Shown here one piece after another: positions 24,751 through 33,233 of a stretch of 64,000 nucleotides of DNA; position 1 is the first letter of the stretch; each line of letters starts with the position of its first letter. Origin of the DNA: Planctomycetota bacterium (GTDB lineage Bacteria; Planctomycetota; UBA1135; GCA-002686595); contig JADHNZ010000007.1 of assembly GCA_016779225.1 (NCBI GenBank), positions 1 through 64,000 on the forward strand, read 5' to 3'. The position numbers were made by a program, and so were the translations under genes. Below the pieces are notes generated by a model that searched no databases, was not told the origin of the DNA, and saw nothing but the letters and a program-made list of their open reading frames with translations.

Positions 24751-27174
24751 ATGCGGCGCCTCACCCTCCTCGCCCTGCTCCTGGTCCATGGCTGCGGCGG
24801 GGGCCCCGATCTGGCCCCGGTCGAGTGGCAGCTGCGGCGCGGAGAGCTGGAGGAGGCGCGCGCCGCCCTGGATGCGATCCCCCCGGAGGAGCGCGAGGAG
24901 CGCTACGCGCAGCTCTCGCGCCGCGTGGATGGAGCGCTGGCGGAGGTGAGCCGCGTGCGCCAGGAGCTGGCCGCCCTCGAGGTCGAGCGCGAGGCCCTCA
25001 CCCTCGAGCAGGTCCAGGCACGCCTGCAGCAGGTGCGTGCTGAGGGCAGCGTGGCCAAGGAGCTGGTCGCCATCGCCCGCAGCGCCGCCGTGGACTGGGA
25101 CGCCGAGCGCCGCGCGCGGCGGGGGTTCCAGGTGCGGCCGAGGACCGACCTCGAGGAGGATGCGCTCGCGGGGGCGGACCCCGATCCCGCTCCGGTTCCC
25201 GTGGACGCGTTCGTCCGCGAGGTCCTCGAGACCGCCGAGATGGACTCCCTTGCCGGTCGCCACGCCGCGGCCCTCGTGGCCCTCGAGCGTGCCGTGAGCG
25301 AGGCCCCGCGGATCGCCGGGTTTCGATCCGCCCTCGACGCCGCCCGCAAGCGCGCGGACGCGGATGCTCAGGCGCTGCTGACCGCGGCGGAGGGCGCCGA
25401 GCGCCTGCGCGGACTGGCGGGGGCCTGGGAGGTCGTGGGCGGCGAGCGGCACCGCTTCCCCGCCGGCGTGCTCGACGGCCGCTGGGAGCTGGCGCTGGCG
25501 CGGTGGACCCCGCCGGACGAGGTTCCTGCGAAGGCCTCCGACTCGGTCGAGGGCTCGGACGAGGTGCGGCCGGCTGTCGTCCAGGTCCCCTCCGCAGAGA
25601 TCCCAGGTCCCCCCTCCCGTCCTGCAGCGCCCGTGCGCCTCACGGCCGAGGAGCTCGTGCTGGATCCGGGGGAGCTCGCCATTGCCGGGGAGCGGGCGCG
25701 CCTGCGCGGGGATCTCCCCCGCGCCCTGGCCCTGCTGAACACCGCGGCCGGACGCACTGCGGGTCCGGAGCACGCCCGCTACCGCCGCCGGGCGCACGAG
25801 GTCTCTTGGCTCCTCGCGCTCGAGGACGAGTGGCCGGCCGAAGAGCTTGGGGCGCTCGATGCGCCCGCGTCCTCGGCGCTGCAGCAGGTGCTGGACGAGG
25901 GCCTGCTCTCCGAGGACGCCGTCGCCGGGCTCGCCCTGACCGTGCTCGGGGCCCAGGATGCGCGCGAGCGGGTCCGTGCGCTGCCGCTGCTTGCGGCCCT
26001 CACCGAGCTCGACCCCGAGCACCGTGACCTCTTGGTCGCCGGCGCGCGCGGGGAGGAGGTCCCCGAGGGCGGCTATGTCCTGAACGAGGGGCAGTTCCTG
26101 GGTGCCCTGGACTTCGACCGCGAGCAGGTCGGCCGCCAGGTGGAGGCGCTCCTGCGCGCCGTGCAGGGCAGCCGCGTGCCCCAGCGCCTCGCGGCCCATG
26201 CTGAGCTGGTGGAGCTGGCCCGCATGCACCTCTGGGCGGAGCAGGAGCTGGCGCGCGGGCTCGCGGAGCTCGAGGCCAGCGCCCTGCGCAGCCTCCAGCG
26301 CGCCAAGGCCTGGAAGCCCCTGCTGGCCCTGGCCGAGCAGCGTGCCCGCCTCGATCAGGCGCGTGCCTACGCCCTCGCCCTGATCTTCGACGAGCAGCGG
26401 TACTTCTATCCGGTGCCGGCGAACCGCCGCGCCGAGTACGAGCAGGTGCAGCGAGAGGTCGACGAGCGCGTGGCTGCCGTGCGTGCGCTCTGGGACGCGG
26501 GGGCTGCGGTGAGGCTCGACGAGCGCTTCCGCGAGGCGCTGCGTGACCTGCGCTGGGCACGCAGGGAGCAGGGGCATCGCAGCCTGCCCGACGGCGTCCC
26601 GGCCTGGATGGGGGTGCTCGCGGCCGAGCAGGAGGAGGTCAGCCTGCAGGGGTTCGCGTGGGACCGCGGGGAGCTCGCGCGGCTGCACCGTGACCGCTGG
26701 ATCGAGGACCGCAACGAGCGCGTCTGGACCGAGGGCGAGGAGAGCTGCGGCCGGGCCGAGCAGGAGCAGGTGCGCATCACCAACCGCTACCGCGCTCTGA
26801 TGGGGCGCCAGAGCGTGGGCTGGGATTCCAAGATCCAGGCGGCCGCGGCGGTGCACTCCGACTACATGAGCCGCACCGGCAACTTCGGCCACTTCGAGGA
26901 GGATGTCCCTGGACGCCGCACGCCCTTCGACCGCATGCGCGAGCAGGGGTACGACCGCGGCGTGAGTGAGAACTGCCACGCGGGCAGCGGCTCGCCGGAG
27001 GGAGCTCACCAGGGGTGGACCCACTCTTCGGGCCACCACCGTAACCTGCTCATGACCGGGCACACGGAGATGGCCACCGCCGTCGCCGGCTACTACTGGA
27101 CCCAGAACTTCGGCGTGGGGGAGGCCTCCCGTGCCGGGCTCCCCGCGCCCCCCTCCGATCCATGGCAAGACTGA
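24751..27174 (+). CDS. Large lipoprotein with C-terminal CAP/SCP domain
   Basis: 807 residues. The N-terminus MRRLTLLALLLVHGCGGG is a lipoprotein signal with Cys15 as likely lipid site. Residues 20-640 are helical, Glu/Arg/Ala-rich and TPR- or coiled-coil-like. The last 150 residues form a CAP (SCP/PR-1) domain: TNRYRALMGRQSVGWDSKIQAAAAVHSDYM, a TGNFGHFEED His/Glu pair, ENCHAGSGSPEGAHQGWTHSSGHHRNLLM and a YYWTQNFG end. The His and Glu residues that usually line the CAP cavity are present. Function is unknown; bacterial CAP proteins are exported. The 3' end overlaps the FHA gene by 13 nt, so the two are likely one operon. Confidence 0.85.
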   Translation: MRRLTLLALLLVHGCGGGPDLAPVEWQLRRGELEEARAALDAIPPEEREERYAQLSRRVDGALAEVSRVRQELAALEVEREALTLEQVQARLQQVRAEGSVAKELVAIARSAAVDWDAERRARRGFQVRPRTDLEEDALAGADPDPAPVPVDAFVREVLETAEMDSLAGRHAAALVALERAVSEAPRIAGFRSALDAARKRADADAQALLTAAEGAERLRGLAGAWEVVGGERHRFPAGVLDGRWELALARWTPPDEVPAKASDSVEGSDEVRPAVVQVPSAEIPGPPSRPAAPVRLTAEELVLDPGELAIAGERARLRGDLPRALALLNTAAGRTAGPEHARYRRRAHEVSWLLALEDEWPAEELGALDAPASSALQQVLDEGLLSEDAVAGLALTVLGAQDARERVRALPLLAALTELDPEHRDLLVAGARGEEVPEGGYVLNEGQFLGALDFDREQVGRQVEALLRAVQGSRVPQRLAAHAELVELARMHLWAEQELARGLAELEASALRSLQRAKAWKPLLALAEQRARLDQARAYALALIFDEQRYFYPVPANRRAEYEQVQREVDERVAAVRALWDAGAAVRLDERFREALRDLRWARREQGHRSLPDGVPAWMGVLAAEQEEVSLQGFAWDRGELARLHRDRWIEDRNERVWTEGEESCGRAEQEQVRITNRYRALMGRQSVGWDSKIQAAAAVHSDYMSRTGNFGHFEEDVPGRRTPFDRMREQGYDRGVSENCHAGSGSPEGAHQGWTHSSGHHRNLLMTGHTEMATAVAGYYWTQNFGVGEASRAGLPAPPSDPWQD

Positions 27175-28592
27175 CCGTCACCCAGGGCGACTCTCGTCGC
27201 CGCTTCAACCTGCGTCCGGGCACCCTCACCATCGGATCGGCCGCGAGCGCGACGCTGACCCTCGAGGATGCGGACCTGGCTCCTCTGCACCTGACGCTCG
27301 AGGTGGTCGGGGAGGAGGTCCGTGTCACCACGACCCAGGGCGTGGCTGCGCCGCTGGCCGGCGGCGAGGCGCTGGCGGGTCCGTTCACCTGGGAGCCTGG
27401 GCTGACCCTGCAGATCGGCGGCGTCGAGCTCGGGCTCGAGACCGACCTCGAGCAGCAGGGGGCCGCGGCCGCGACGCCGGCCGCTCCTACCGACAAGCGG
27501 CCCTCGTCGCCGAGCAGGACGCGGGCGGCCTCGTCCGGCTCTGGCTCCGGCTCCGGCGCCCGCTCGGGCCGCGCGCGTGCCGCGGCCGCGGAGCGCACGG
27601 GCAGCGGGCGCGTCCAGCGGCGGACCCGGTCCACGCCACAGAAGGGCCTCCCGACCTGGGCGATCCTGCTCTTCTTCGCCATCGGCGTGCTGGTCATCGT
27701 GCAGATGCTCGGCAACTACGCGGACAGCTCCCACGAGGAGGCGTTCGATGCCAAGACCAGCCTTGCTCGGCTCGAGGAGGCCCTTGCGGAGGGCAATGTG
27801 GGCAAGGCCGAGACCGAGATGGAGAAGGTCGAGCGCCACGACGCGGAGCTCACGGCCGAGTGGCGCGAGCGCTTCGCCAAGGTCCGTGAGCAGACTCGGA
27901 AGCTCACCAGCAAGAGCGAGCTGCTGGCCGACAACCTCGCGGGTAACCGGTTCCTCGACAACCAGGTGCGCAAGTACGAGAAGAACTACCTGGCGCCCGA
28001 GCCGAGCCGGCCGCGGGCGCGGGTGTTCGTCAAGCGGGCCAAGGAGTTCACGAGCCGCTGGCCGAACCATGACGCCGTGGAGGAGGTGCGCAACAAGCTG
28101 CGCCGCTGGGAGCCGACGGCCGAGCTGGGCCAGCCGGCGGACCTCGAGGACCTCATCTGGGAGGCCCACACCCTGACCTGGGCCTTCCCCCGCGACTACG
28201 AGAACGCGCTCGCCCTCCTCGAGGGCTACCGCAGCAGCGCCAGCGAGACCGAGCTGAAGCAGCTCGAGGGCGTGCTCAGCACCCACCGCTCCGAGCGGGA
28301 GGACTACTTCAAGGAGCGCTACGAGTACGCCGCCCACTACTGGGACACGGGCGACGCGGGCAAGGCCGTGGAGTACCTCGTGCAGCTGGTCACCAAGGTG
28401 GGCGAGCCCGGGATGGTGGCCAAGGCCGCCGACTCCCTCGTGGCGTTCGAGGGCCAGCTGGGCAAGGACGGCCGCACGATCCTCTCGATCGTCCCCACGA
28501 TGAAGGGCTACAAGCGTGACCGGCCGGAGGACTTCGAGCGCCTCGCCAAGAACGCGACCATGCGCGCCTTCTTCAGCCAGCACGGGATCTGA
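27162..28592 (+). CDS. Membrane protein with FHA-like N-terminus and helical C-terminal domain
   Basis: 476 residues. Residues 1-95 resemble a forkhead-associated (FHA) domain by strand pattern (FNLRPGTLTIGSAASATLTLEDADLAPLHLTLEV), but the conserved Gly-Arg and Ser-Arg-x-x-His are mostly lost, so phosphothreonine binding is doubtful. A Ser/Gly/Arg-rich linker (100-160) leads to one membrane segment (163-183, LPTWAILLFFAIGVLVIVQML). Residues 190-476 are charged and helical (TPR-like) and by the positive-inside rule lie outside the cytoplasm. It overlaps the CAP lipoprotein gene and may pass a signal or form a complex with it. Confidence 0.75.
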   Translation: MARLTVTQGDSRRRFNLRPGTLTIGSAASATLTLEDADLAPLHLTLEVVGEEVRVTTTQGVAAPLAGGEALAGPFTWEPGLTLQIGGVELGLETDLEQQGAAAATPAAPTDKRPSSPSRTRAASSGSGSGSGARSGRARAAAAERTGSGRVQRRTRSTPQKGLPTWAILLFFAIGVLVIVQMLGNYADSSHEEAFDAKTSLARLEEALAEGNVGKAETEMEKVERHDAELTAEWRERFAKVREQTRKLTSKSELLADNLAGNRFLDNQVRKYEKNYLAPEPSRPRARVFVKRAKEFTSRWPNHDAVEEVRNKLRRWEPTAELGQPADLEDLIWEAHTLTWAFPRDYENALALLEGYRSSASETELKQLEGVLSTHRSEREDYFKERYEYAAHYWDTGDAGKAVEYLVQLVTKVGEPGMVAKAADSLVAFEGQLGKDGRTILSIVPTMKGYKRDRPEDFERLAKNATMRAFFSQHGI

Positions 28593-28652
28593 GCCAGGAC
28601 CGCCGGGCGGACGCGGCGGCGTCCGTCCGGGGCCCTTCGGAGCGCAGCGCTC

Positions 28653-29618
28653 CTACCGCGAGCCCTTCTCCCGGCGGCGGTCCGGGTCGGCGCGCCCCGT
28701 GTCCTCCCCCGGGCGCGTACGCCAGCGCGGCTGATGCCAGGCCCACTGCTCCGGGGCCTCGAGGATCCAGCGCTCGAACTGGGCGTTGATCTGGGAGAGC
28801 GCCTGCACGAGCTCCTCGGAGCGCGCGCCGCGCGTGGGGGGAGCGAGGGGCTCGGCGACATGCACCTCGAAGCCCCCGCTCGGAGCCCGCAGGCAGCAGG
28901 CCGGGAGGATGGGGCGCCCTGAGGCCCGCGCGAGGGCGGCCGGTGCGGTCATGGTCAGCGCGTCGCGGCCCAGGAAGGGCAGGTGGATCCCGTCCAGCTG
29001 GCGGGTGTCGAGGTCGCAGAGCACGCCGAGCGTGCCCCCGCGGCGGAGCACCTCGAGGGGCACCCGGGCGCTGGCGTCCTGGGGGATGGTCTGGACGCCG
29101 TGCAGGGCCCGGACCCGGGCGAGCCAGTCGCCCGCGGCACCGCCGCGGCCGATGACGGCCCCGTCGAGGCCCCTCCGCCGGAGCCAGGCGGCGAGGACCT
29201 CCCAGTGCCCGATGTGGAGGGTCGCGATGACGACGCCCCCGCGCTCCGCACTCTCCAGGTGCTCCGCGCCGGAGGCGAGTCGCACCTCGTCCTCGAGCCA
29301 GCCCCCGCCGCCGCCGCCCGCGAGCCGCAGCACCTGGGCCAGCTGGTCGACGGCGTGGAGCTCGACGCCGCGCTCGAGGGCTCGGACGACCGCCGCGTCC
29401 CAGCCGGCGAAGGGGGCCGTCGCCGCGAGCTGCTGCCGCGCGATGGCTGCAGCGCGGGACCCCCGGGCGCAGACTCCTGCGGCCCTCAGCAGGGGCGTGA
29501 CCGCCGGAGTCGGTAGCCGGCAGAGGACCCCCGCGAGACCGGGGACCAGCCGGGCGCGTAGGCGTCGGCGCAGGGGCGCCCGCGCGGACCCGGCGGCGTT
29601 GGATGCCGAGGGAGTCAT
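28653..29618 (-). CDS. Lipid A acyltransferase-like protein (LpxL/HtrB family)
   Basis: 321 residues of the lysophospholipid/lipid A acyltransferase family that adds secondary acyl chains to lipid A at the inner membrane. The catalytic H-x4-E motif is LHIGHWE, followed by the VIGRGGAAGDW segment, LGVLCDLD, IHLPFLGRDALTMTAPAALA and a C-terminal LSQINAQFERWILEAPEQWAWHQPRW that is typical of the family. ATG 29618 overlaps the stop of the upstream kinase-like gene (29615-29618). With that kinase and the divergent lptF-lptG it marks an LPS assembly locus. Confidence 0.87.
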   Translation of the reverse strand: MTPSASNAAGSARAPLRRRLRARLVPGLAGVLCRLPTPAVTPLLRAAGVCARGSRAAAIARQQLAATAPFAGWDAAVVRALERGVELHAVDQLAQVLRLAGGGGGGWLEDEVRLASGAEHLESAERGGVVIATLHIGHWEVLAAWLRRRGLDGAVIGRGGAAGDWLARVRALHGVQTIPQDASARVPLEVLRRGGTLGVLCDLDTRQLDGIHLPFLGRDALTMTAPAALARASGRPILPACCLRAPSGGFEVHVAEPLAPPTRGARSEELVQALSQINAQFERWILEAPEQWAWHQPRWRTRPGEDTGRADPDRRREKGSR

Positions 29619-30880
29619 GCGAGGTCCTCCTCGCAGTGCGCCAGGGCACGCAGTCGGTCCAGAGGGCCGCCCAGGTGCCCCTCGGAGTAGGCGGCGCAGA
29701 ACGCTCTGCGGAGGTCCGCGGGAGCCTGTCCGTCCCCGGCCCCCTGCACGATCCATCGCCAGGCCGCGCGCAGGCACGCGCGCCTTCCCACGCCATCCCG
29801 CTCGCCTCCCCCCGCGCTCGCTGCGCGGAGCCTCGCCCGAACGACGAGCAGCTCGCCCGACGGAGCCCGCGCGAGGGTCACCGGATGCGCCGGATCCCAC
29901 TCGAGGCCCCGGTCGTGGAGCTGTCCCAGCAGGCTGCCGAGCGGTGCGGCCAGCGCCGCGCGCTCGGCCTCCTCGTCGCTGGAGAGCTGGATGGGCACGG
30001 CGCCCGCGGGCAGGCCGTGCACCACCCGCGCGGTCCCCGCGCCCTCGCGCAGGAGCACGGGGCGGGCTGCCGGGAGGCGGTGCTCCTCGAGCCGTCCGAG
30101 CTCCACCCACCAAGCCCGGGCCTGCGCCGGCTCGAGGGCGGCGCTGCGATGCCAGGGCCCGGGTGCCGGCTGTCGGTGCGCGAACCCGGGGCCCCTCGGG
30201 ACGCAGCTGCCGCTGGCGCGGGTCCAGCGGTCGTCTCGGCGAGAGGCCTCACGGGCGCGGCTCCGGCGCGCCTCGGTCTCGAGCTCGGCCGGGTGGGGGG
30301 GAGGCACTCTCAGCTCCCGCATGAGCCTGCCCGCGAGCCACTCCCGAGCGCGGGCATCGAGCTGCTCGCGCAGGCGGCCGCCAACCTTGGCAAGCAGGTC
30401 TGCGAGCTCCCGAGAAGAGGGCGCTCCTCCCAAGCGCCCTCGCCCCACATCGATCAGCCAGGCCCGGTGCTCTCCGTCGAGGAGCACATTGCCCGGGTGC
30501 AGATCGGCGTGCCGGTGTCCCGCGCGCGCCATGTTCACCGCCAGCACCAGCAGCCCGCGCAGCTGGGCGATGCGCGGTCGCCCGGGCCGCTCGAGCAGCG
30601 CCGCGAGGTCCACCGCGGCCGGCACCTCCTCGAGCTCGAGCTCCCAGTGCCCGTCGGCGCCCCGGCGCCAGGCGATCGCCCGAGGGACGCGCACCCCGCG
30701 CCTCGCCAGTCGGCTGAGCATCCGCGCCTCGCGCCAGGCGCGCAGCGGGTCCTTCCAGCGATCGAGCGCTCCCGGGGCGTGGAAGCGCTTCACGATCGTC
30801 CCGGAGGCCGTCCGGAGGACCGTGCGCTTCGGGCCGGCCTTCAGGACGGCCTCGGGAGGATGGGGGGGGACGAGGCTCAT
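29615..30880 (-). CDS. LPS-kinase-like protein with a second kinase-like half
   Basis: 421 residues. The N-terminal half (1-200) is a WaaP/Kdo-kinase-like domain: GTIVKRF (ATP-site Lys), the catalytic loop GHRHADLHPGNVLLD (Asp, Asn) and WLIDVGRGRLGG (metal Asp). Residues 200-240 are Arg-rich. The C-terminal half repeats a similar layout (ARVVHGLPAGAVPIQL, LLGQLHDRGLEWDPAHPVTLA, LLVVRARLR) without a full catalytic set, so it looks like a degenerate second kinase domain. It probably phosphorylates an LPS or other envelope sugar. Coupled to the LpxL-like gene; ATG 30880 has a TAGCAT box 14 nt before it. Confidence 0.8.
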   Translation of the reverse strand: MSLVPPHPPEAVLKAGPKRTVLRTASGTIVKRFHAPGALDRWKDPLRAWREARMLSRLARRGVRVPRAIAWRRGADGHWELELEEVPAAVDLAALLERPGRPRIAQLRGLLVLAVNMARAGHRHADLHPGNVLLDGEHRAWLIDVGRGRLGGAPSSRELADLLAKVGGRLREQLDARAREWLAGRLMRELRVPPPHPAELETEARRSRAREASRRDDRWTRASGSCVPRGPGFAHRQPAPGPWHRSAALEPAQARAWWVELGRLEEHRLPAARPVLLREGAGTARVVHGLPAGAVPIQLSSDEEAERAALAAPLGSLLGQLHDRGLEWDPAHPVTLARAPSGELLVVRARLRAASAGGGERDGVGRRACLRAAWRWIVQGAGDGQAPADLRRAFCAAYSEGHLGGPLDRLRALAHCEEDLA

Positions 30881-30894
30881 GGAGCGCGGGCTGG

Positions 30895-30900
30895 ATGCTA
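30895..30900 (-). promoter_or_regulatory. TAGCAT, candidate -10 box of the kinase-acyltransferase unit
   Basis: Read on the minus strand, TAGCAT ends 14 nt before ATG 30880. It lies back to back with the lptF box in a 75-bp divergent gap. Confidence 0.4.
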
Positions 30901-30940
30901 CTCCCCGGTCCCGCCGGAAGGGTCGAGACCCCGCCTCCGC

Positions 30941-30946
30941 TAGACT
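30941..30946 (+). promoter_or_regulatory. TAGACT, candidate -10 box of lptF (TTG start)
   Basis: TAGACT ends 9 nt before TTG 30956, supporting that start codon. Confidence 0.5.
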
Positions 30947-30955
30947 CTCCCGCTC

Positions 30956-32035
30956 TTGAAGCTGCAGGCCTACATCCTGCGCCAGATGCTGACGGCGCTG
31001 CTGTTCGGCGTGGTCTCCATCGTGGTCCTCGCCGTCCCCGGCGTGGCCGTGAACGCCGTGCACAAGCTGCCGGCCGCGGACGCCAGCCTGCTGGCGGCCT
31101 ACCTGCCCACCGTGCTGCAGACCCTCGCGCCCTATGTCCTGCCGCTGTGCTTCCTGCTGGCGGTCGTGGGGACCTACGGGCGGCTTGCGGCCGACCGCGA
31201 GTGGACGGCCATCCAGATGGCGGGCTTCCATCCCCTGGGGCGCCTGCTGCCCGGCCTGGCCCTGGCCACGGTCCTCTCGGGCACGACCTGGTGGCTCTTC
31301 GCGGAGCAGGTCCCCGGGCTCAAGGCGGACCAGAACGCACTCATCGCTCGCGGCCTGGAGCGCACGCTCTCGAACCTGCCTCCCGGCCGCACGACCGTTG
31401 AGTTCCACGGGTTCTTCCTGCGCGGGGCCTGGCGTGACCCCCGCAACCCCGACATCTGGCATGACGTGTACATGCGGCGCGCGGAGGAGGCTCCGCAGGA
31501 CCGCATCGACCTGTTTGCCGAGCGCGCCCACATCCGCACCGAGCGCGGGGCCCTGAAGGTGGACCTCGAGGGCGTGCGGGCGCACGCCCCCGGAGCAGGC
31601 GTGCGCTCGGAGCAGGGAGCCGTCGGCTACTCGATCCCCCTGGCCGAGCTCATCGACCCGCGCGGCCCGGCGACCTCGACGCGTCCGCGCTACAAGACCG
31701 TCTCCGAGCTGCGTGAGCAGCTCGATGTCGAGCCCGACCCCGAGCGTCGCAGGATCCTCGTCTACGAGGTGCACAAGCGCGCCAGCCTCTCGGTGGTCTA
31801 CTTCCTCTTCTTGCTGCTCGGCGTGCCGACGGGGCTGATCTTGCGGCGCGGGAACCAGCTGGCGGCCCTGGCGGTGAGCTCGGCCTACGGGATCGGCTAC
31901 TACGCCCTCTCGATGAACCTGGGGGCGGAGCTCGCGAGCCACACCGACCTGCCCGTGCTGGTCGTCGCTTGGGGGCCGACCGCGGCAGGGGTCCTGGCCT
32001 CGCTCCCTCTCCTGCGTGCGGGGCTGCGTCGATGA
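30956..32035 (+). CDS. lptF: LPS export permease, LptF/LptG family (first copy)
   Basis: 359 residues. LptF and LptG form the membrane part of the LptB2FG transporter that pulls LPS out of the inner membrane. The protein has three N-terminal membrane segments (to about residue 110), a periplasmic beta-jellyroll-like region (about 125-260) and three C-terminal segments (VYFLFLLLGVPTGLILRRG and on). Motifs MAGFHPLGRLLP and HKRASLSVVYFLFLLLGVPTGL are typical of YjgP/YjgQ proteins. TTG 30956 begins with the usual K-L-Q-x-Y-I-L-R. The second permease follows with a 4-nt ATGA overlap. Assignment as F rather than G rests only on gene order. Confidence 0.9.
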   Translation: MKLQAYILRQMLTALLFGVVSIVVLAVPGVAVNAVHKLPAADASLLAAYLPTVLQTLAPYVLPLCFLLAVVGTYGRLAADREWTAIQMAGFHPLGRLLPGLALATVLSGTTWWLFAEQVPGLKADQNALIARGLERTLSNLPPGRTTVEFHGFFLRGAWRDPRNPDIWHDVYMRRAEEAPQDRIDLFAERAHIRTERGALKVDLEGVRAHAPGAGVRSEQGAVGYSIPLAELIDPRGPATSTRPRYKTVSELREQLDVEPDPERRRILVYEVHKRASLSVVYFLFLLLGVPTGLILRRGNQLAALAVSSAYGIGYYALSMNLGAELASHTDLPVLVVAWGPTAAGVLASLPLLRAGLRR

Positions 32036-33141
32036 GCGGCTCGCACCGGCTGCGCTGGGGAGGGCGCCTCGACCGCTATGTCATCGGGCACTTCATCGGC
32101 TCCTATGGAACGGCCCTGTTCCTCGTCGTCGGGCTCTACCTGGTCCTCGACATGGCGAGCAATGTGGGGGACTACATCACGCCGGACAGTGCCGAGGGGG
32201 AGAGCCCCGTGCTGCGGTACTACCTGATCCAGGTCCCGTTCCTGTTCCTGCAGGTGGCCCCGTTCGTGACGCTGCTCGCGGGCATGTTCACGGTCAACCG
32301 CCTGCTCAAGAAGAACGAGGTCACGGCCATCCTCGCGGCCGGGGTCAGCTCGCGTCGCCTGACCGGGCCGATCCTGCTAGTGGGGCTCCTGCTCTCCGTG
32401 GGCATGTTCGTCCTGCGGGAGACCCTGATCGAGGTCCTGGCGGACGAGCGCGACCGCCTGCACTGGAGCCTCGTCGAGGGCGAGGAGAATCGCTCCTACG
32501 AGGACATCGTGGTCCACGGAGAGCTGGGCAGCCTGGTCTTCCTCGAGCGCTACTTCCCCGAGGGCATCGGCGCCGGTGTCCCCGTGGCCGAGGGCGTGGT
32601 TGCGATCCTCTCCGAGGACGAGCACTACACGCGCATCGACGCGAGCGGGGCGACCTGGACCGGGGACGCTTGGAGCCTCGCTGAGGCCGAGCGCCAGGAG
32701 ATGGGGGCCTCGGCGGCCTCCGAGCCCGTGGCGTTCCTCGAGGAGGTGGAGGACCTCGACCTCGATCCCGAGCTGGTCCTCACCTACCGCCGAGCGGGCT
32801 ACGAGCCGCTCGAGCTCTCCTTCGCCGAGGTCGGTCGCCTGATGCAGCGCGAGCCGGACGACATGACCTACCGGACCCTGTGGCACTACCACCTGACCTT
32901 CCCCCTGGCGAATGTGATCCTCCTGCTGGTGGGGCTGCCGCTGCTCTTCCAGTACGAGCGTGGGCGGGGCTCGGAGCGCCTTGCCCTGGGCGGCCTGCTG
33001 TGCGTCTTCTTCTTTGCCGCGGACTTCGTGTTCCGCAACCTCGGCCTCTCGGGCGGGCTGTCGCCCCTGCTGGCGAGCTGGACGCCGGTGCTCGGGTTCG
33101 GGAGCCTGGGGATCGTGCTGTTCGAGGGGATGCGGTCCTGA
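32032..33141 (+). CDS. lptG: LPS export permease, LptF/LptG family (second copy)
   Basis: 369 residues, same fold as the upstream gene: RLDRYVIGHFIGSYGTALFLVVGLYLVLDM at the start, LLAGMFTVNRLLKKNEVTAILAAGVSSRRL (the conserved loop after membrane segment 3), a periplasmic jellyroll (about 140-285), then three membrane segments (FPLANVILLLVGLPLLFQYERG onward). ATG 32032 overlaps the lptF stop, so both halves are made in equal amounts. It ends 93 bp before a lipoprotein gene. Confidence 0.9.
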   Translation: MSGSHRLRWGGRLDRYVIGHFIGSYGTALFLVVGLYLVLDMASNVGDYITPDSAEGESPVLRYYLIQVPFLFLQVAPFVTLLAGMFTVNRLLKKNEVTAILAAGVSSRRLTGPILLVGLLLSVGMFVLRETLIEVLADERDRLHWSLVEGEENRSYEDIVVHGELGSLVFLERYFPEGIGAGVPVAEGVVAILSEDEHYTRIDASGATWTGDAWSLAEAERQEMGASAASEPVAFLEEVEDLDLDPELVLTYRRAGYEPLELSFAEVGRLMQREPDDMTYRTLWHYHLTFPLANVILLLVGLPLLFQYERGRGSERLALGGLLCVFFFAADFVFRNLGLSGGLSPLLASWTPVLGFGSLGIVLFEGMRS

Positions 33142-33233
33142 ACGGGCCTCAGGGCTTGCCGTACCCCCCTCCAGGTCCTTCCATTGGGCGCCCGGGAAGA
33201 ATCCAGGCCGCCGCGCGTCCGAGCCCCGTCCCC

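Noticed and set aside
24436-27168. 910-codon minus-strand open frame
   Set aside because: It lies opposite the CAP lipoprotein and sigma-54 ATPase genes, which have clear domains. The antisense frame shows none.
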